Origin: Taxillus chinensis
Lineage: Eukaryota > Streptophyta > Magnoliopsida > Santalales > Loranthaceae
DNA length: 64,000 nt
Reading direction: 5' to 3'
NCBI GenBank assembly: GCA_023512835.1
Contig: CM042087.1
Span: 8,286,550-8,350,549 of the forward strand
Shown: positions 1-12,001 of the stretch, piece after piece
Numbering within the stretch: the first letter of the stretch is position 1
How the letters are laid out: each line of letters begins with the position of its first letter
The notes under the pieces: generated by a model
What the model saw: the letters and a program-made list of their open reading frames with translations, nothing else
The model's database searches: none
What the model was told of the DNA's origin: nothing
Translations under genes and position numbers: made by a program

Positions 1-951
1 TCACCTATTTTTCTTCAAAAATAGTCCACTGTCCCATCAATCTGTACTCAAATGACATCGATTTGCACCTAATGGTGTTAATACACACATTGTGGTGTCG
101 ATCTGCACCTAACATTGTCGATTTGTACCCAACATCGTCGATTTTCATTAAATAGCCATCGATTTGCATCCAACATTGTTGGTTTGCACCCAACTGTCGA
201 TCTACATCAAACATCGTCATCTATGCAAATGCAACGTTTGAACCCATCATTATAGTGAATGTATTATTATTTTTATTATTGAATGTCCTCATAGTCTAAA
301 TAAATGTATTGGAGTGCTATGTATGTATAGATCACTATTAAAAGTAATCTAGAAATGATTGTGATAACCTCTTTCTCGTTTAATATGAATTTTATAAACA
401 GAAAATATTTTCATCAAACACCCTTCATGTTTTTTTATCTCAGATTTTTGCATGCATGAGTTGGATTCCTTCACAATATAAGTTTTTAACTTATTTTTTT
501 GTTTCCAACCACAACAACACACGCGTGTACATTGGGATCAAAGTCGTTGGGTGTAGTATTCACACTAAAAGGGGGGTGGATGCCAACATGTTGATTATGT
601 GGCCCCTAAATGAGTTTTAAGTATACAGATTCACCCCCCTCTCTGTATACAAACTCAAATACCTATTCGATCTAGCTTGGATCTTGGGAATATCAGAATA
701 TGTGTTTGAAATGGTGCCTTGTGTTGTGGTAAATGGGTGCGGAGGAGTTCTCATGCATTAGCATTGTGGCATGTTGGTGTAGAGGAGTATAAGGTGTGAT
801 GTGTTGTGCATACTTGTGTTATTTCATGAGTTGCTATGTGGTATTCGTGTAAAGGAAAATATTATGTGCTTCAGTGTTAGTCTCTCTGGTTGAATCATGG
901 GAGACATGGGGTAGCCTTTTCGAAAGTGAAAAGTTTTTAAAGGGAGGAGGA
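1..951 (+). other. 3' internal untranslated region of a Ty3/gypsy element
   Basis: This stretch has no convincing gene. Its last 50 bases resemble the segments preceding the two plus-strand gypsy 3' LTRs in this window (near 25140 and 34920): a CTTTTCG...GAAAAGT motif followed by a purine tract (about 938-951, AAAGGGAGGAGGA) and then a TGTGAGGACCC LTR start. I infer it is the tail of a gypsy element whose coding part lies left of the window. Bases 45-215 are imperfect short repeats, listed separately. A short minus-strand reading frame over them (5-220) looks fortuitous. Confidence 0.55.
45..215. repeat. Imperfect ~22-bp tandem repeats around TCGATTTGCACC
   Basis: The phrase TCGATYTGCAYC-(C/T)AACATTGT recurs about eight times with small changes, for example near 57, 97, 117, 157 and 195. 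The copies are too diverged to fix a unit exactly. Function unknown; it lies in the presumed gypsy 3' UTR. Confidence 0.6.
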
Positions 952-1357
952 TGTGAGGACCCATGTCCTAGTTTAGAGAGTTAGAGGTTGAGAGGTGCCT
1001 TAGAGTACTAAAATTCTGGCTTTTATGAGTTTTCTAGTATTTTGGAGTGAGCAAAGGAGGATCATGGTCAAATCCGGAGCATCAGTAAGGATCCAAGTGA
1101 TCCCTTAACATGGAGTAAGGATCCGAGCGATCCCTTAGTTTGAGAGATCCCTCAAGCTCGGTAGTCCAGAGTAATCCATAGTGTTGCTAGCTCGTATTGA
1201 TCCACAGCATCAGTGATTCGAAGTAGCGGAGGTCAACACGAGGTCAATGCGTGTTTTCAGCCACGCCGACCTAGTGTAGCGTGTTTTCTTTGTTATACAT
1301 ATATTCTGTATTTTTGGGAGGGAGAAAAACCTTAGCCGCCGTCGCACTTTTGGAGGA

Positions 1358-1388
<31 letters not shown>

Positions 1389-1800
1389 AGGAATCACTGT
1401 TGGTTCAAGCATGTCGTTGCTTCTTGAGGGTGGAAGACATCTATCGGAGAAGGGAGAGGTGCAAGGGAAGACCTACAAGTCGGAGCTCTTAGTTCGCCTG
1501 ATTTCGAGGTAGGGATTCTGTACTTTTAAACCTATTTTAGGGTTAGGTCTTGAGGTAGATGATTTATGTATGTATATATGTAAATTTATATAGGTGTGAT
1601 CTCCTATATAAATGTTGGCCTTCATTGGCATGTTATGCTTGTATATGTTGCTGAGTTTAGGGTTAGTGGGAATTAGAGGTTCGTTCCATGGAAGTTGGTT
1701 GGAGGCCGTTAGGGTGTCCGTTTGCTATTCGTCTCGTGGTTTCGTTCGTTTGTGGTAGCTCCATGGTAGAGTCTTGTAGGAAACTTTGGAAAATTTTAAG
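952..1800 (+). repeat. Gypsy LTR, left part (interrupted by copia insertion)
   Basis: It begins TGTGAGGACCC directly after a polypurine tract. From about 1360 it parallels the LTR at 25174-26939: a (GA)n run at 1359-1384, GGTAGGGATTCTG at 1510, and TAGGTGTGATCTCCTATATA at about 1591 followed by ATGTTGGCCTTCA. Similarity fades after about 1650, and copia coding sequence starts by 1848. The matching right part of the LTR is at 43351-43896, on the far side of the copia. The exact right boundary is uncertain. Confidence 0.65.
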
Positions 1801-1847
1801 AGAGTTTAGTTGAGAACATACCATGTGATATAATCTCGTTATGGTTT

Positions 1848-3735
1848 GTGTGTTGGAAGGCGTTCCTCACTAAAGTATCAGATGAAGAAAGTTGGCTATG
1901 GCACAAGCGTTGCGCACATTTAAATTTTAAGACTTTGTCTAAATTAGCGTCGCTTGACTTAGTAAATGGTCTGCCCAAACATAAATTCTCCAAAGACTCA
2001 CTCTGTCGAGAGTGCCAACTCGGCAAGCAGACCAAGCATAGTTTTAAGAGTAAATCAGTTAATTCAATAACTGCTCCTCTATAACTTCTTCATATGGACT
2101 TCTATAGTCCCATTTCTATTGCTTCTCTTGCCGGTGTGAGATATACTCTAGTGGTTATCGATGACTTCACCAGGTATACATGGGTGATGTTCCTGAAATT
2201 GAAGGATCAAACCTTTGAACATCTCGTAGATCTCTTCAACTGGATAAGCAATTCACAAGGACTGAGCATTAAGTGCATCAGGAGTGATCATGGTACGGAA
2301 TTTGATTTCTCTGATATGAGATCAAATTATTCTGAACAGGGCATTCAGCACGACTTCTCTGCGCCCAGGACTCCACAACAAAATGGAGTTGGTTAGCATA
2401 AGAATCGCACTTTAGTCGAAGCTGGTAGATCAATGTTAGCAGGGGCAAAGCTTCCTCTCAGTCTATGGGCTAAATCTATGTTTACTGCATGCTATGTTTA
2501 AAATAGAACTCTTATCAATAAAGCTACCATGAAAACATCCTATGAGATGTGGAGAGGCAGAAAGCTGTCAATCTCCCATTTCAAAGCATTCGGGTGTGCT
2601 TGCTATGTGTTAAACAACGGTAAAGAGGCCCGGAGTAAATTTGAGCCAAAATCCAATGATGGGATCTTTGTCGGATACTCGTTACACAATAAGGCTTATC
2701 ATATCTTCAACAGAAAACGTTTAACAGTTGAAGAATCTATCCATGTTACATTTGATGAATCTAACATTGATTGGTCTAGTATAGGATCTTCTAATTCAAA
2801 TGTACAGGATCACATAGACACAATCGACTATTCTCAGTTTAGACATGTGCCTGCCACCACTCAAGACCAATCAACAAGTGCCAGTGAAGCAAGAAGAAAT
2901 GTTACTGATGATGCTTCCGAAGATTCATACTCAGGACTTCCACTTAACTCCGGACAAATTGTTATGGATATTCATAACACCGGAGAACCTTCAAGTCCGT
3001 CCGGACCAGTTAATACTGAAAGTCATAGTGCCAAAGGACCTCCAAGTACTTCCGGAACTGTTCATCATACGGATACAACTGGCACGGAAGAAGCTCAACC
3101 AGCCGATGTACAAGATCCACTCGATCTGACAAAGCTTCAAATTGTTAACTACTCACCACCACTTGCGCAGAACTACAGGTGGACTCGGAACCACCCATCA
3201 GAACAAGTGATTGGTGATCCTACTGTTGGCGTAAGAACGAGGGCAGCCACCTCCAACCTATGCCTCTACTCGTGTTTCCTATCTCAGATAGAGCCAAAGG
3301 TCGTGGATGAAGCCCTTTAAGACTCAAACTGGATAAACGCTATGCAAGAAGAGCTTAATCAGTTCAAGAGGAACGATGTGTGGATGTTAGTACCAAGGCC
3401 GAGGTCACAACAAGTCATTAGAGTTAAATGGGTATTCCGGAACAAATTAGATACTGATGGAATAGTAATCCGGAACAAAACCAGACTAGTAGCAAAAGGA
3501 TATCGTCAAGAAGAAGGCATTGATTATAACGAAACCTTTGCTTTAGTAGCTAGACTTGAGTTGATCCGAATGTTCTTGGCGTATGCTACGTATGAAAGCT
3601 TCACAGTTTATCAAATGGACGTCAAGAGCGCTTTTCTTAATGGAGATCTTCAAGAGGAGGTTTATGTCGAACAACCTCCGGGCTTCGTTGAACACAAGGC
3701 TGAACATATGGTATATAAACTATCACTACAAGAAA
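1848..3735 (+). pseudogene. Copia pol fragment: GAG-pre-integrase, integrase, start of reverse transcriptase
   Basis: One reading frame is kept throughout but is broken by in-frame stops at 2082 (TAA), 2394 (TAG), 2499 (TAA) and 3318 (TAA). In order it shows a GAG-pre-integrase zinc-binding region (WLWHKRCAHL...CRECQLGK), the integrase catalytic core (VIDDFTRYTW, RSDHGTEF, PQQNGV), the integrase C-terminal part (FGCACYVLN, GIFVGYS), a Ser/Thr/Pro-rich linker, and the start of reverse transcriptase ([43 protein letters not shown]). It stops at 3724, where CACTACAAG begins. Several stops sit where the family normally has Gln or Lys, which fits point decay rather than rearrangement. Enzymatically dead. 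Confidence 0.9.
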
Positions 3736-6700
3736 TCAGGCCTACCGTAACATCAAAGAATAACATTATTAAAAAAGTGTTATAACATGTAGGTATTGAA
3801 AAAATGCAGAGCGGCATCTTAATTGGGTTTGAATTATGCACGGATTATTTTCGGTGAGCGGGATTTTTTTCTGTCAAATGCTAAAATTAGTGTTACCGGC
3901 ACAAAACTAAAAATTTCCCTCCTTTATTTTCGACGCTCTCACTAAAAAAAAACTCTCATTCATTCATTACCCCAAATTACTACGGTATCCATAGAATTGA
4001 ACGCGCCTCACGCATTGATCTCTCTGACGATCGCAAGGCGATCTCATCTCTCCATAGCTGTGGCTAGCTAGATCGTTTGTTGCTTGCATTTTTGAATGCG
4101 ATTGAGCCCCATCTCTACATTTAACGTGTTTGCAAGTTTCTTTTTCCCTAATAGCGATTCCTATTTTTGTAGATTTGCCCTATGTGAGGTCTTGGCTTCC
4201 TGCGCACGGTGTGGTGATATAGGGTTCAGCGGTTTCTTTTTAGTATCAGCAGCAGCCGCGGGTAAGGGTGCATCGTGCAACTTCGTAGGCGGCTCTCGGG
4301 CGTCTGGGATGGTTCTGTCCCGGTGCGGTGTGGTGGTCCCTTGGGTTACGCGCTGTCCGATGGTCAACAGGAGGTTCTGTGCTCAGATCCATCCCCTTCA
4401 CTCGATATAGGGAGTCTTCTCCTCCGGCGTCGGTTTGGTAGCTCAAGCGGCATGATGCGGTGCCCCTCTTGGCTGTCATGGCCAATCATGGCCCCTCCAC
4501 CGGAGGATCCTCCTCCTTCGACTCCAGGTAAGTCCCTTGTTCCTTCTCCCCCACCCATTACTGATTCTACCAATATCAATTTAATTTATGAACTGCAAAA
4601 GTTGTTGAATGCTATGGGTTTCGATTTCTATTTGTAATTTCCTTGCCCTCTTAAAGGAGATGATCTGAAGGCTCTGGAGAGCTCCGCTAGTATACCAGAT
4701 ACTCGTATACTCGTATCTATAAATGATCCCCACCACTCACTTAGTTCAAACTATCTGGCCTCCTCGTTTTCCATGTCAGGTATGTTCTATCTTGTTTTCC
4801 ATAATAGTGAAATTTTGCTCGTTTGTTTGGCTAATCTGATATGGTGTTGTTGTGGATTGTTGTTTCTACGGATTTGGTGATGTTGTAGGTTTTTTTTCTT
4901 TTTGGTTGGAATGTTAAGTTTTTGTCATTCGCATAGGGAGGTTTTTACGGTCGAAGCTTTGAGTTGATGAAGATGTTTGGGCTCTCAAAGAGATGGATGA
5001 AGATTGGGAGGCGAGTTTGTGATTTTCGTGTTTTCTGTTTCATAATTTATGTTTTTTTAATCTTAGGATTTAATTTGGTCCAAACATTGTTGAAATTCTA
5101 GATGGTTCAGAAAAAGAAAGTGCCAAATTGACAACGTTGGTATTGTTGGAGGATGACATTAATTGAACATTGTAGTCATCATATACTCGTTGTCATGAAC
5201 CATTTTGGCTATATATAATGCATGCACCTTTGACCTTCCTAATTGCATACTTATTTCGATACTGAGATTCAAATGTTACATGCTCTCACAGTGCTTCAGG
5301 TTGAAAGTTATTTAATATTGGCTTTTATATAATTTCAAACTTATCTTGCTTTAGGTTGAAAGTTCAACTCTCAGACTCTGCTTAGGGAGCTAAAAGTCCT
5401 ATTAGACAGCTCAAATGCAGTAGCAACTCTAGTGTAAGGTTCTGAAATTATTGTCAATGGCATTGTATTTGCGTGTTACTGATCTTCAGATTTTCAGAGT
5501 GAAGTGGCTGCACCAGCAAATACTACTCCCGATGAAGTCAACTATCAGTTATCAGCTGCTGCAGCTGATCCTAATAACTCTGCATTAATTAACTATGAAA
5601 ACTGGTCGTTACTCCCATTTTTGAGGGCATGCCTGCACCCCGCTACAATGTAATAATATTATTCTAGATTTTAAATTTTAATGATGGCATTTTATATGAC
5701 ACTTAAATATACTGAAAATGTTAACTTTATCTCCATACAACATGCAACCACTGTAATTGGGAACAAAATGGTAGTTGTGGGTGGGGAATTTGCAAATGGA
5801 TTGCTAGAGGATGTGCAGGTTTATATATATATATATAAACTCAAGTATAAATTTTAGATTGTACTACGTGAAATTAATCATTAAAATTCTGAAAGATGGC
5901 TATTTTGTATTTTGCTTTATTTGGCTTGTGGATACTAAATATTGTTGTGATAAAGATGTATACCTTGTTTCTTGTATGGTGACAACTTTTTACTTTTACT
6001 TCCAGGTGCTTGATTTTGACAGGTTTTCTTGGACCACAGCTTCATCAAAGCTTTACCTTTTGCCATCTAGTTTGCCACTAAAAATCCCTACATGCAAGGG
6101 TCATAGCATGGTATAATATTTTGTATAATTATTATCAACATTGTAACACAATTTTTGTGTATTACATTTCAAAAGCATCTGAATTTGAGATGCTCTCTTG
6201 TCTCACATAATGCACGTGCCAATTTTTTTGATCACTAATGGGGAAACGTTTTCATCATGGGCCAATGGTGAACTCATATGCCATAATTTTTTTTTTTTTT
6301 TGAAAATTACATCATTTCATTTTTTTAACCACAGCCACAACACAGATCTTCTATGAAACAATTCGTTGTCATTGTGATTTTGTAAGGTTGGAAGATGACC
6401 CTTGACAAGGTGAAAAGGTTCGAGGACTCTGTAGCGAGTCTTTTCCTTTCCATGCAACATGTTAATAACATCTGATATGGGTTTATGGAGAGGCATTGAC
6501 GCTGTTAGTATGCCATTTCCTTTTTTTTTTGTAATTTTTTTCTCTGGTCTCATTTTTTTCCCGTGTTCTTTGTTGTTTTTTGTTTAGTATGTTGCTATTT
6601 TTGCTACTATTTATGTCTGCCTCTGGTGTTGATTTTCCCTTTTGGGTTTATGGCTGTTTTTAATTTTTTGTGATGTAATTTTTTTTATTGCAAGTGCTAT

Positions 6701-7405
6701 ATTTAGATTTGTAACATATGCACTGGGACTTTGTTTTATTTATTTGCTTTATATTTTGGAAGTGCTTTAATTATTGTTGGTTTTTTTTTTTGCAGAATGG
6801 AGGTCTTGGAAGTTATGACATAGAATGAAGATTATATTGCTAGTGGTTTTGATTTTAGACATTTTTGAATCATATTATGGTTTGTAAGAAATAAATATTA
6901 TAAAATATTTGAGATATGTTTATTATTTTGGATTGTAATATAAATTTTATACATATATAAAAGGAATTATATTGACATTTTGGTTTTTTCAATGTTGGTT
7001 GTTTTTGATAATGTAGAAGTGTTTGACAAATCATAATTGATGATTATAAGCATTTGAGAAGGCTTACTATGTATTTTTATAAGAGAAAAAGGTTTTTATA
7101 TGATTTATCGTAAGCCTTTTTGGTGTGTTAGGTCTGCTTGGCTTATGGTATGTTGGTCACTTTTCGTAACACAAAAAAGGTCATATTGTATGATTTTAGA
7201 TAACATATAAATGTAACACAATAAAAAGTGTTATGTAGAGAGTTCTATAGTAAGCTTAAAAAAACTTACGAAAATGTTTTATAAGACAATAATATGTGTT
7301 ACTATATAATCTTTCGTAACGGAAAATCGTAACACACCAAAAAGTGTTACCGATGGGAGACTTTTCATAAGTCAAGCAGACCTAACACCCCAAAAAGTGT
7401 TATGG
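3725..7405 (+). mobile_element. CACTA-like (En/Spm) transposon, non-autonomous, with captured gene pieces
   Basis: The copia reverse transcriptase frame is cut at a CACTACAAGAAATC motif, the classic start of plant CACTA elements. The subterminal motif AAAAAGTGTTA recurs at both ends (about 3771, 7223, 7341 and 7389), with inverted CGTAACAC copies near 7165 and 7317. No transposase is visible. The middle holds exon-like pieces of an acyl-CoA-binding kelch gene and other intron-rich sequence. A clean right terminal repeat (CTTGTAGTG) is missing: the right side reads GTTGTCATCACTGG and passes into unrelated repeat, so the right end (about 7405) is approximate and may be truncated. Confidence 0.6.
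5498..6110 (+). pseudogene. Captured exons of an ACBP4/5-type acyl-CoA-binding kelch protein gene
   Basis: Three exon-like blocks lie inside the CACTA-like element: 5498-5649 (after TTTTCAG, ending before GTAATA), 5741-5818 (ending before GTTTAT) and 6006-6110 (after TTCCAG). They read as the linker plus the first kelch repeats of plant acyl-CoA-binding proteins of the ACBP4/5 class. Blocks 2 and 3 encode GNKMVVVGGEFANGLLEDVQ and FSWTTASSKLYL, then LPLKIPTCKGHS, very close to the family. The end of block 1 is frameshifted near 5625, and the acceptor before block 2 ends AA instead of AG. There is no acyl-CoA-binding domain and no later kelch repeats, so this is a transposon-borne gene fragment. 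Confidence 0.75.
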
Positions 7406-7849
7406 TTGTCATCACTGGTTTTCGTCCGGGCCCGTTTGGGGTGGGCACAAACTAAACCAATGGTGAGAAAATTTAGAGTCGCCACCAACTGTTTTTGGGG
7501 TACAGTTGGATACCCTCTACTTTGAGTAGTAAAAAGATGTGGTCTGCGTTATTAGAAAAGGGTTCGGGAGTTGGTTACGTTTAGGGAAGGATTAGCACCC
7601 CTACAGCGCCCTTTCGGTATCTAATTTAGGAGGAGGAGGTTTTATTTTATTTGTACTGCCATAACTGGGTTAAGTTTCCTAAAAAGTCTATGATTTTTAT
7701 TTAGTTAAGTTATTTATTAAAGTCATGGTTAAAATAGATTTATCCTAAATTTCTAAAGGGAATCCCAAAAGTTTTGGGTTTTTGTTTGAAGTGAAGAATG
7801 AGATCCTTGCAGGTTGATGTTGGTTTTGGTTTTTCTTTTGGAAATTTAA

Positions 7850-8340
7850 GTTCTAAAAAAAATGGTTTTTATTTTCCCCTTTTTTTGTTTTTTTTTGTTA
7901 GAAAACATACACATTTTTTTGTTTTTTTGTTTTTGTTTTTTTTTATATTTGGTGAAAAACGTTTTGTTTTGGTTTTGCTTTCTTTTGTCTCTTTTTTTTT
8001 GTTTTTGGAAGGTAAAACATGTTTTTTTTCTTTGTGTTTTAAATGGAATTGGAACTCCTAAATATGGAAACGTGCATTTTTTTAGATGCTTTCTTTTTTC
8101 TTTTTCTTTTTTTGACTTGAAATGCATTTTTTTTGTGGTTTTGAAAACATTTTTTTTTTGCAAGGATAAAATGTTGAAACTAACACAATAACATATAAAG
8201 TGATGTGTGTGATTGTGACATCCATAAATCAAAACGACCCACTCTTTTTCTTTCTTTTCTTTTTCTTCATGCCTCCCTTTGCTCTCTCTCTTTTTCTTTC
8301 TTTGTTTTTTTTTTTGTTGTTTGTTTGCTATACTTTACAT
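7850..8340. repeat. Poly(T)-rich low-complexity tract
   Basis: Long T runs broken by G and C. The lysine-, phenylalanine- or leucine-rich reading frames found here on both strands are by-products of composition, not genes. Confidence 0.8.
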
Positions 8341-9599
8341 ATTACAACATACGCATATACAAAGGAGAGGGAAATACAAGGAAAAACACAATGCAACAAG
8401 TAAAAGAAAAAGAAATACAAGGAAATATTAAGAATGACATCAATTATTAACGTAAGTAAGCTGAAAAGTAATGAAGAAATAAGGGCTGAACCGACTTTGG
8501 GGCTTGCAACACCACTCTTCCGTTTAAGCTCCTGTCGGCGTTGATAATCACTGGCTTAGAACCAACAAATCTGACGGCGAGATCTGTGAGGAGGATTTCT
8601 TGGTATTTGAAGATTGGAGGGATGTATTTTTTGGGTTTGAGATTTTTTTGGTGACTGGAAATAAGGAGGGTGGGCGTGAGAAATAGGGGACTGGAAAAGG
8701 ATTGGTGTCTTTTGTGTTTTTTTTTTTGATTGATGAAAACGCAGAAAGAGAGGGCTGAAGTTGGAGTTGTTTTTGTGTTTTTCTTTTACTAGGAGAAAGA
8801 TAACTATAACGAGAAAGAGGGGATGAGGATGAAAGGGCGATTTTGATTGCTGAATAGCAGAAAAACTGGGCAATCTTCTTGGGTTTGGGTTTTGAATCTC
8901 AAAAAGATTATCAGCATAGCAGAAAGATTGGATATAAAGACTAGCAGAATAATCAGAAAGGTTGGACGTAATCCTCTCTTTTCTGGGTTTTGAACCTCTC
9001 TCTTTTTCTGGGTTTCGAATCTCTCTCAACTCCCTTTTGTTGCGTGGACGAAATCTCACTCTTTCCTTTTCTGTCTATCTTTTTTTTTGCTCTCTCTGTT
9101 TTTTGCTGGAACGAAGCTGGGGCGGAATGTTCTGCAGGTTTTTTTCTTCCCACGATGATGGCTCTCTTTTTTTTTCTTCCCCACGATGATGGCTCTCTGT
9201 GTTTTTTTTCTGGTGTTTTTTTCTTGCAGGGAGGAGGCTGGGGTGTTTTTTGATGATGAGGCTGGGGTGTAGTGGTAGCAGGTTTTTTCAACAATCCTTG
9301 CTCTCTCTTCTTTGCGCAGGAACTGAAGACTACATCTTAACGGGCTGCAGAAAATTTTTGGCTGGACTGTCATTAATTGCAGCATTAAATGCTGTATTAT
9401 TGATGCAGTATTTTAATTTGCAGATTTGATGCTTTGTCGGGTGGACAGCTTGTGTGGAAAATAGGACAGCTCGTGATTGCCTTTTGAATTTGTATTTTAG
9501 CAGCACATGTGACTAACAGTATGATTCTTTGTCAAGTGGCCAACGCAGAAGACGGGTCTCGTGAACAACCAGCGAGAGAAAAGCCAGCGCGAAAAAAAG

Positions 9600-10020
9600 C
9601 CAGCGAGAAACGCCAACCAGCGAAGGTTAAGGGGTCAGAGGCTCGAAGTGTCGGCAGGGTCGAAGCTTCAGTGGGTCAAAATTTCGGTGGGGTGAAGGTC
9701 CACGGTCAACGGGTCGAAGTGTCGGTTGGTCGAAGGTCAACGGTCAACGGGTCGAAGGCTTACAGGCGTCCGGGTCAAGGTTCGAAGGTCGGAGTGCCGG
9801 CAGGTCAAAGGTTTATAGGCTTCGAGGGTCAAGGGTCGAAGGTCAGAGTGTCAGTAGCGGGGCTTCGAGGCTTCGATAGTTAGGGGGTTGAAGGTCGAAA
9901 GGGCGAGTCGAAGGTCGGAGTGTCGGCAACGGGGCTTCGAGGCTTCGAATTTTCGAGGCTTCGAAGGCCAATGGGTCGAAGTGTCGGCAGGTCAACGGTC
10001 AACGATCAACGGTCAACCCC
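9600..10020 (+). repeat. Degenerate GGTCGAAGGTC / GGTCAACGGTCAAC repeats
   Basis: Short words GGTCGAAG, GTGTCGGCAGGTC, GGCTTCGAGG and GGTCAACGGTCAAC recur irregularly. They leave a 124-codon open frame (9509-9883) of biased composition with no recognisable domain. It lies in the Tat/Ogre-like fragment just before the target site at 10170. Confidence 0.7.
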
Positions 10021-11352
10021 GAAGTTTTTTTTAACTTTAAATTACCTTTTTACCCTTACCCACAATGCAAAAATGGACGACCTTTTAGGGGTTGCTTGGG
10101 AAGACCCGTATTCGCCTACATAGACATCTTGGAGAGTTTCGCATGATCACTTTTTCGGGCAGTTTGACCCGGGGTGTCACGCCCCGGTTTTCCAACCCGA
10201 GGAGACCGGAGCGTGACCCTCCCTTTACCCGGGTTTGGATAAAGGGGTAAGATACAACATACACTTCACATTTTATTTTCAGAGACCAAAATCACATAAT
10301 TATTAAATTCAAACCACATGCCTTTATTATGTTTCAAACTTCATTACAAAAATCTCCCCGCTGGGGTTACAAGGCCTCAACGAAATTACATAACACAAAT
10401 TACATAACATAAAACAAAGCCACAAAACGGAACTCCTCCACCTAGGTGTTCCCACCTAACGCCTGTAGGTTCCTGCAAGAAAACACACCACAGTAGGAGG
10501 GGTGAGCAACCACAGCTCAGTAGGGATCATGTCTCCCCAACCCATCCCATGCTCCTAGGATCTACATGACATGTGTACGAGTGCGGTGTCATGATACATT
10601 CCAACAGATATAATAACAAACCACCAGCAAATACAATCATTTCTACATTCACACAAGCTAACACTTTAACCACAAGTGATTTAACCGCCTCTTCAGGCCA
10701 ATGATTCAAGTGATTTAACCGCCTCTTCAGGCCAATGATTTAACCGCCTCTCAGGCAAATAGTTTAACCGCCTCTCAGGCATAGTTTCCACAGCCTCACG
10801 GCTAACACAAAACATCCCTGGGCTTCCCACCCACCGGGTGTACAAGCAAACACGCAGCACATAAGGTCATACAGGCATAACATCAAACACTTAATATGCT
10901 TAGTCACACGGGAATAACGTCGAACACTTAGCATGCATATATTCACAGGGCTCACAAACCCAGCCACACAGATATTATTTCAAACACATAATATGCATAG
11001 CCTCACAGGCATTATTTCAAACACGTTCGAGCATACACACACAGGCATATTCACACAGGCATTTTATCGAACACTTAATATGCACTAACCACCCAACCTC
11101 AGAAATCACACCAAAACGCCACTGAAGGCCAACATTCATATAGGAGGTCACACCTATATGAATTTACATATAAATAATATAACAATAACAATAAAAACTC
11201 AAGAAGCCCTCTACACAGGGCCTAACCCCGGAACGACCAGGTGAGAGACAGAACCCCTACCTTGAAAACGTCCTCCGGCTCTTGCTTCCACGCTAGACGT
11301 TGTCTTCCCCACGCACGACGCTCCGGTAGCAAGCCAGCAACTCTCCTTCCTT

Positions 11353-11355
<3 letters not shown>

Positions 11356-11437
<82 letters not shown>
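11356..11437. repeat. (CT)n microsatellite in LTR
   Basis: An uninterrupted CT dinucleotide run of about 41 units, downstream of the LTR TATA box in element sense, so it would be a GA-rich stretch of the transcript leader. Arg-Glu reading frames over it are artefacts. Confidence 0.97.
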
Positions 11438-11439
<2 letters not shown>

Positions 11440-11484
11440 GACGGCCGAAAAGAACCCTAACCCTAGAACAAGGAGTCTCCTCAT

Positions 11485-11563
11485 CCTTATATAGACCTCC
11501 CATTATCAAAACGACGTAGTTTTGATTAAGTGAAACTCAGGATCAAAACGACGTAGTTTTGAT
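11485..11563 (-). promoter_or_regulatory. LTR core promoter: TATA box and two ACGT palindromes
   Basis: In element (minus) sense, a TATATAA box (11487-11493) lies a few bases downstream of a 22-bp perfect palindrome at 11505-11526, and an identical palindrome is at 11542-11563. Arms are ATCAAAAC and GTTTTGAT around an ACGT-containing core. ACGT cores are bound by plant bZIP factors; binding here is inferred only. The same arrangement is seen in the other two LTRs of the family. Confidence 0.65.
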
Positions 11564-11692
11564 TACACAAGCTACAACCTTTCCGCATCCATACACACCA
11601 AAATACTCACTATTCCAACCTGGTCCTTTGGGAAAAGATGATTAGAATAACAAAACTAAGGTAACCATGCAAAAATATGCCTGCACGCCAAT

Positions 11693-11722
11693 TTGCACGT
11701 GAATTCCCCAATTCACGTGCAA
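11693..11722. promoter_or_regulatory. G-box inverted repeat in LTR
   Basis: Two 13-bp arms (TTGCACGTGAATT and its complement) separated by CCCC, each containing a CACGTG G-box. bHLH and bZIP factors bind G-boxes. The pairing could also form a hairpin in RNA. Confidence 0.7.
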
Positions 11723-11795
11723 CTCCAAATGCACTCCAAATGCGCCCAAACTTCACCCCTAGCCTCCTTGCATCATGTAGAAGACAACCACACTT

Positions 11796-11823
11796 GCACG
11801 TGAAATGGACCCATTTCACGTGC
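11796..11823. promoter_or_regulatory. Second G-box inverted repeat in LTR
   Basis: Two 13-bp arms (GCACGTGAAATGG and its complement) around a 2-bp centre, again with CACGTG in each arm. Another single GCACGTGAATTC lies at about 11899. Confidence 0.7.
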
Positions 11824-12001
11824 ACCTCACATACACGTCCGTTTGGCCTGAAACTTCTGTGGTAGATAGAGGACATCATTCTAAGCATCTTTCCTTTTGC
11901 ACGTGAATTCATTGGAGTCCATTCACTAGGTCAAAATCTAGAAAATAGAAAAACTCTACTCAGAAGGCAAAAGTGACTAACTCAAGGTACGGGTCCTTAC
12001 A

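Larger units (their letters stand above)
7406..10174. mobile_element. Tat/Ogre-like gypsy LTR or UTR fragment, left piece
   Basis: No coding domain is seen. The GAGTCGCCACCAACTG...GGGTTCGGGAGTTGGTTACG...TTAGCACCCC sequence (7480-7600) is a block I know from long LTR/UTR regions of plant Tat/Ogre-type gypsy elements. A T-rich tract (7850-8340), CT-rich sequence (8950-9250) and GGTCGAAG repeats (9600-10020) follow. It ends at GTTTGACCCGGGG (10174) and resumes as CGGGGCATTGACC at 18443, so it was one sequence before the 10175-18442 element inserted. Lineage assignment is from memory of the motif. Confidence 0.5.
10175..12001 (-). repeat. 3' LTR (element orientation) of the minus-strand gypsy derivative
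   Basis: 1827 bp, running in plus orientation from TGTCACGCCCCGG to GGGTCCTTACA, so the element-sense ends are TGTAAGGACCC and GGGCGTGACA. Carries a (CT)n run, two G-box inverted repeats, two 22-bp ACGT palindromes and a TATA box, listed below. AACCGCCTCTTCAGGCC units repeat at 10680-10790. Confidence 0.92.

Noticed and set aside
7798..8450. Phe-rich and Lys-rich ORFs on both strands
   Set aside because: Poly(T) tract composition; no start context or homology.
9509..9883. 124-codon basic protein
   Set aside because: Built from GGTCGAAG repeats; biased composition and no domain.
11222..11519. Arg-Glu and Leu-Ser repeat proteins (also at 17676-17952 and 25661-25947)
   Set aside because: Translations of (CT)n/(GA)n microsatellites in LTRs.
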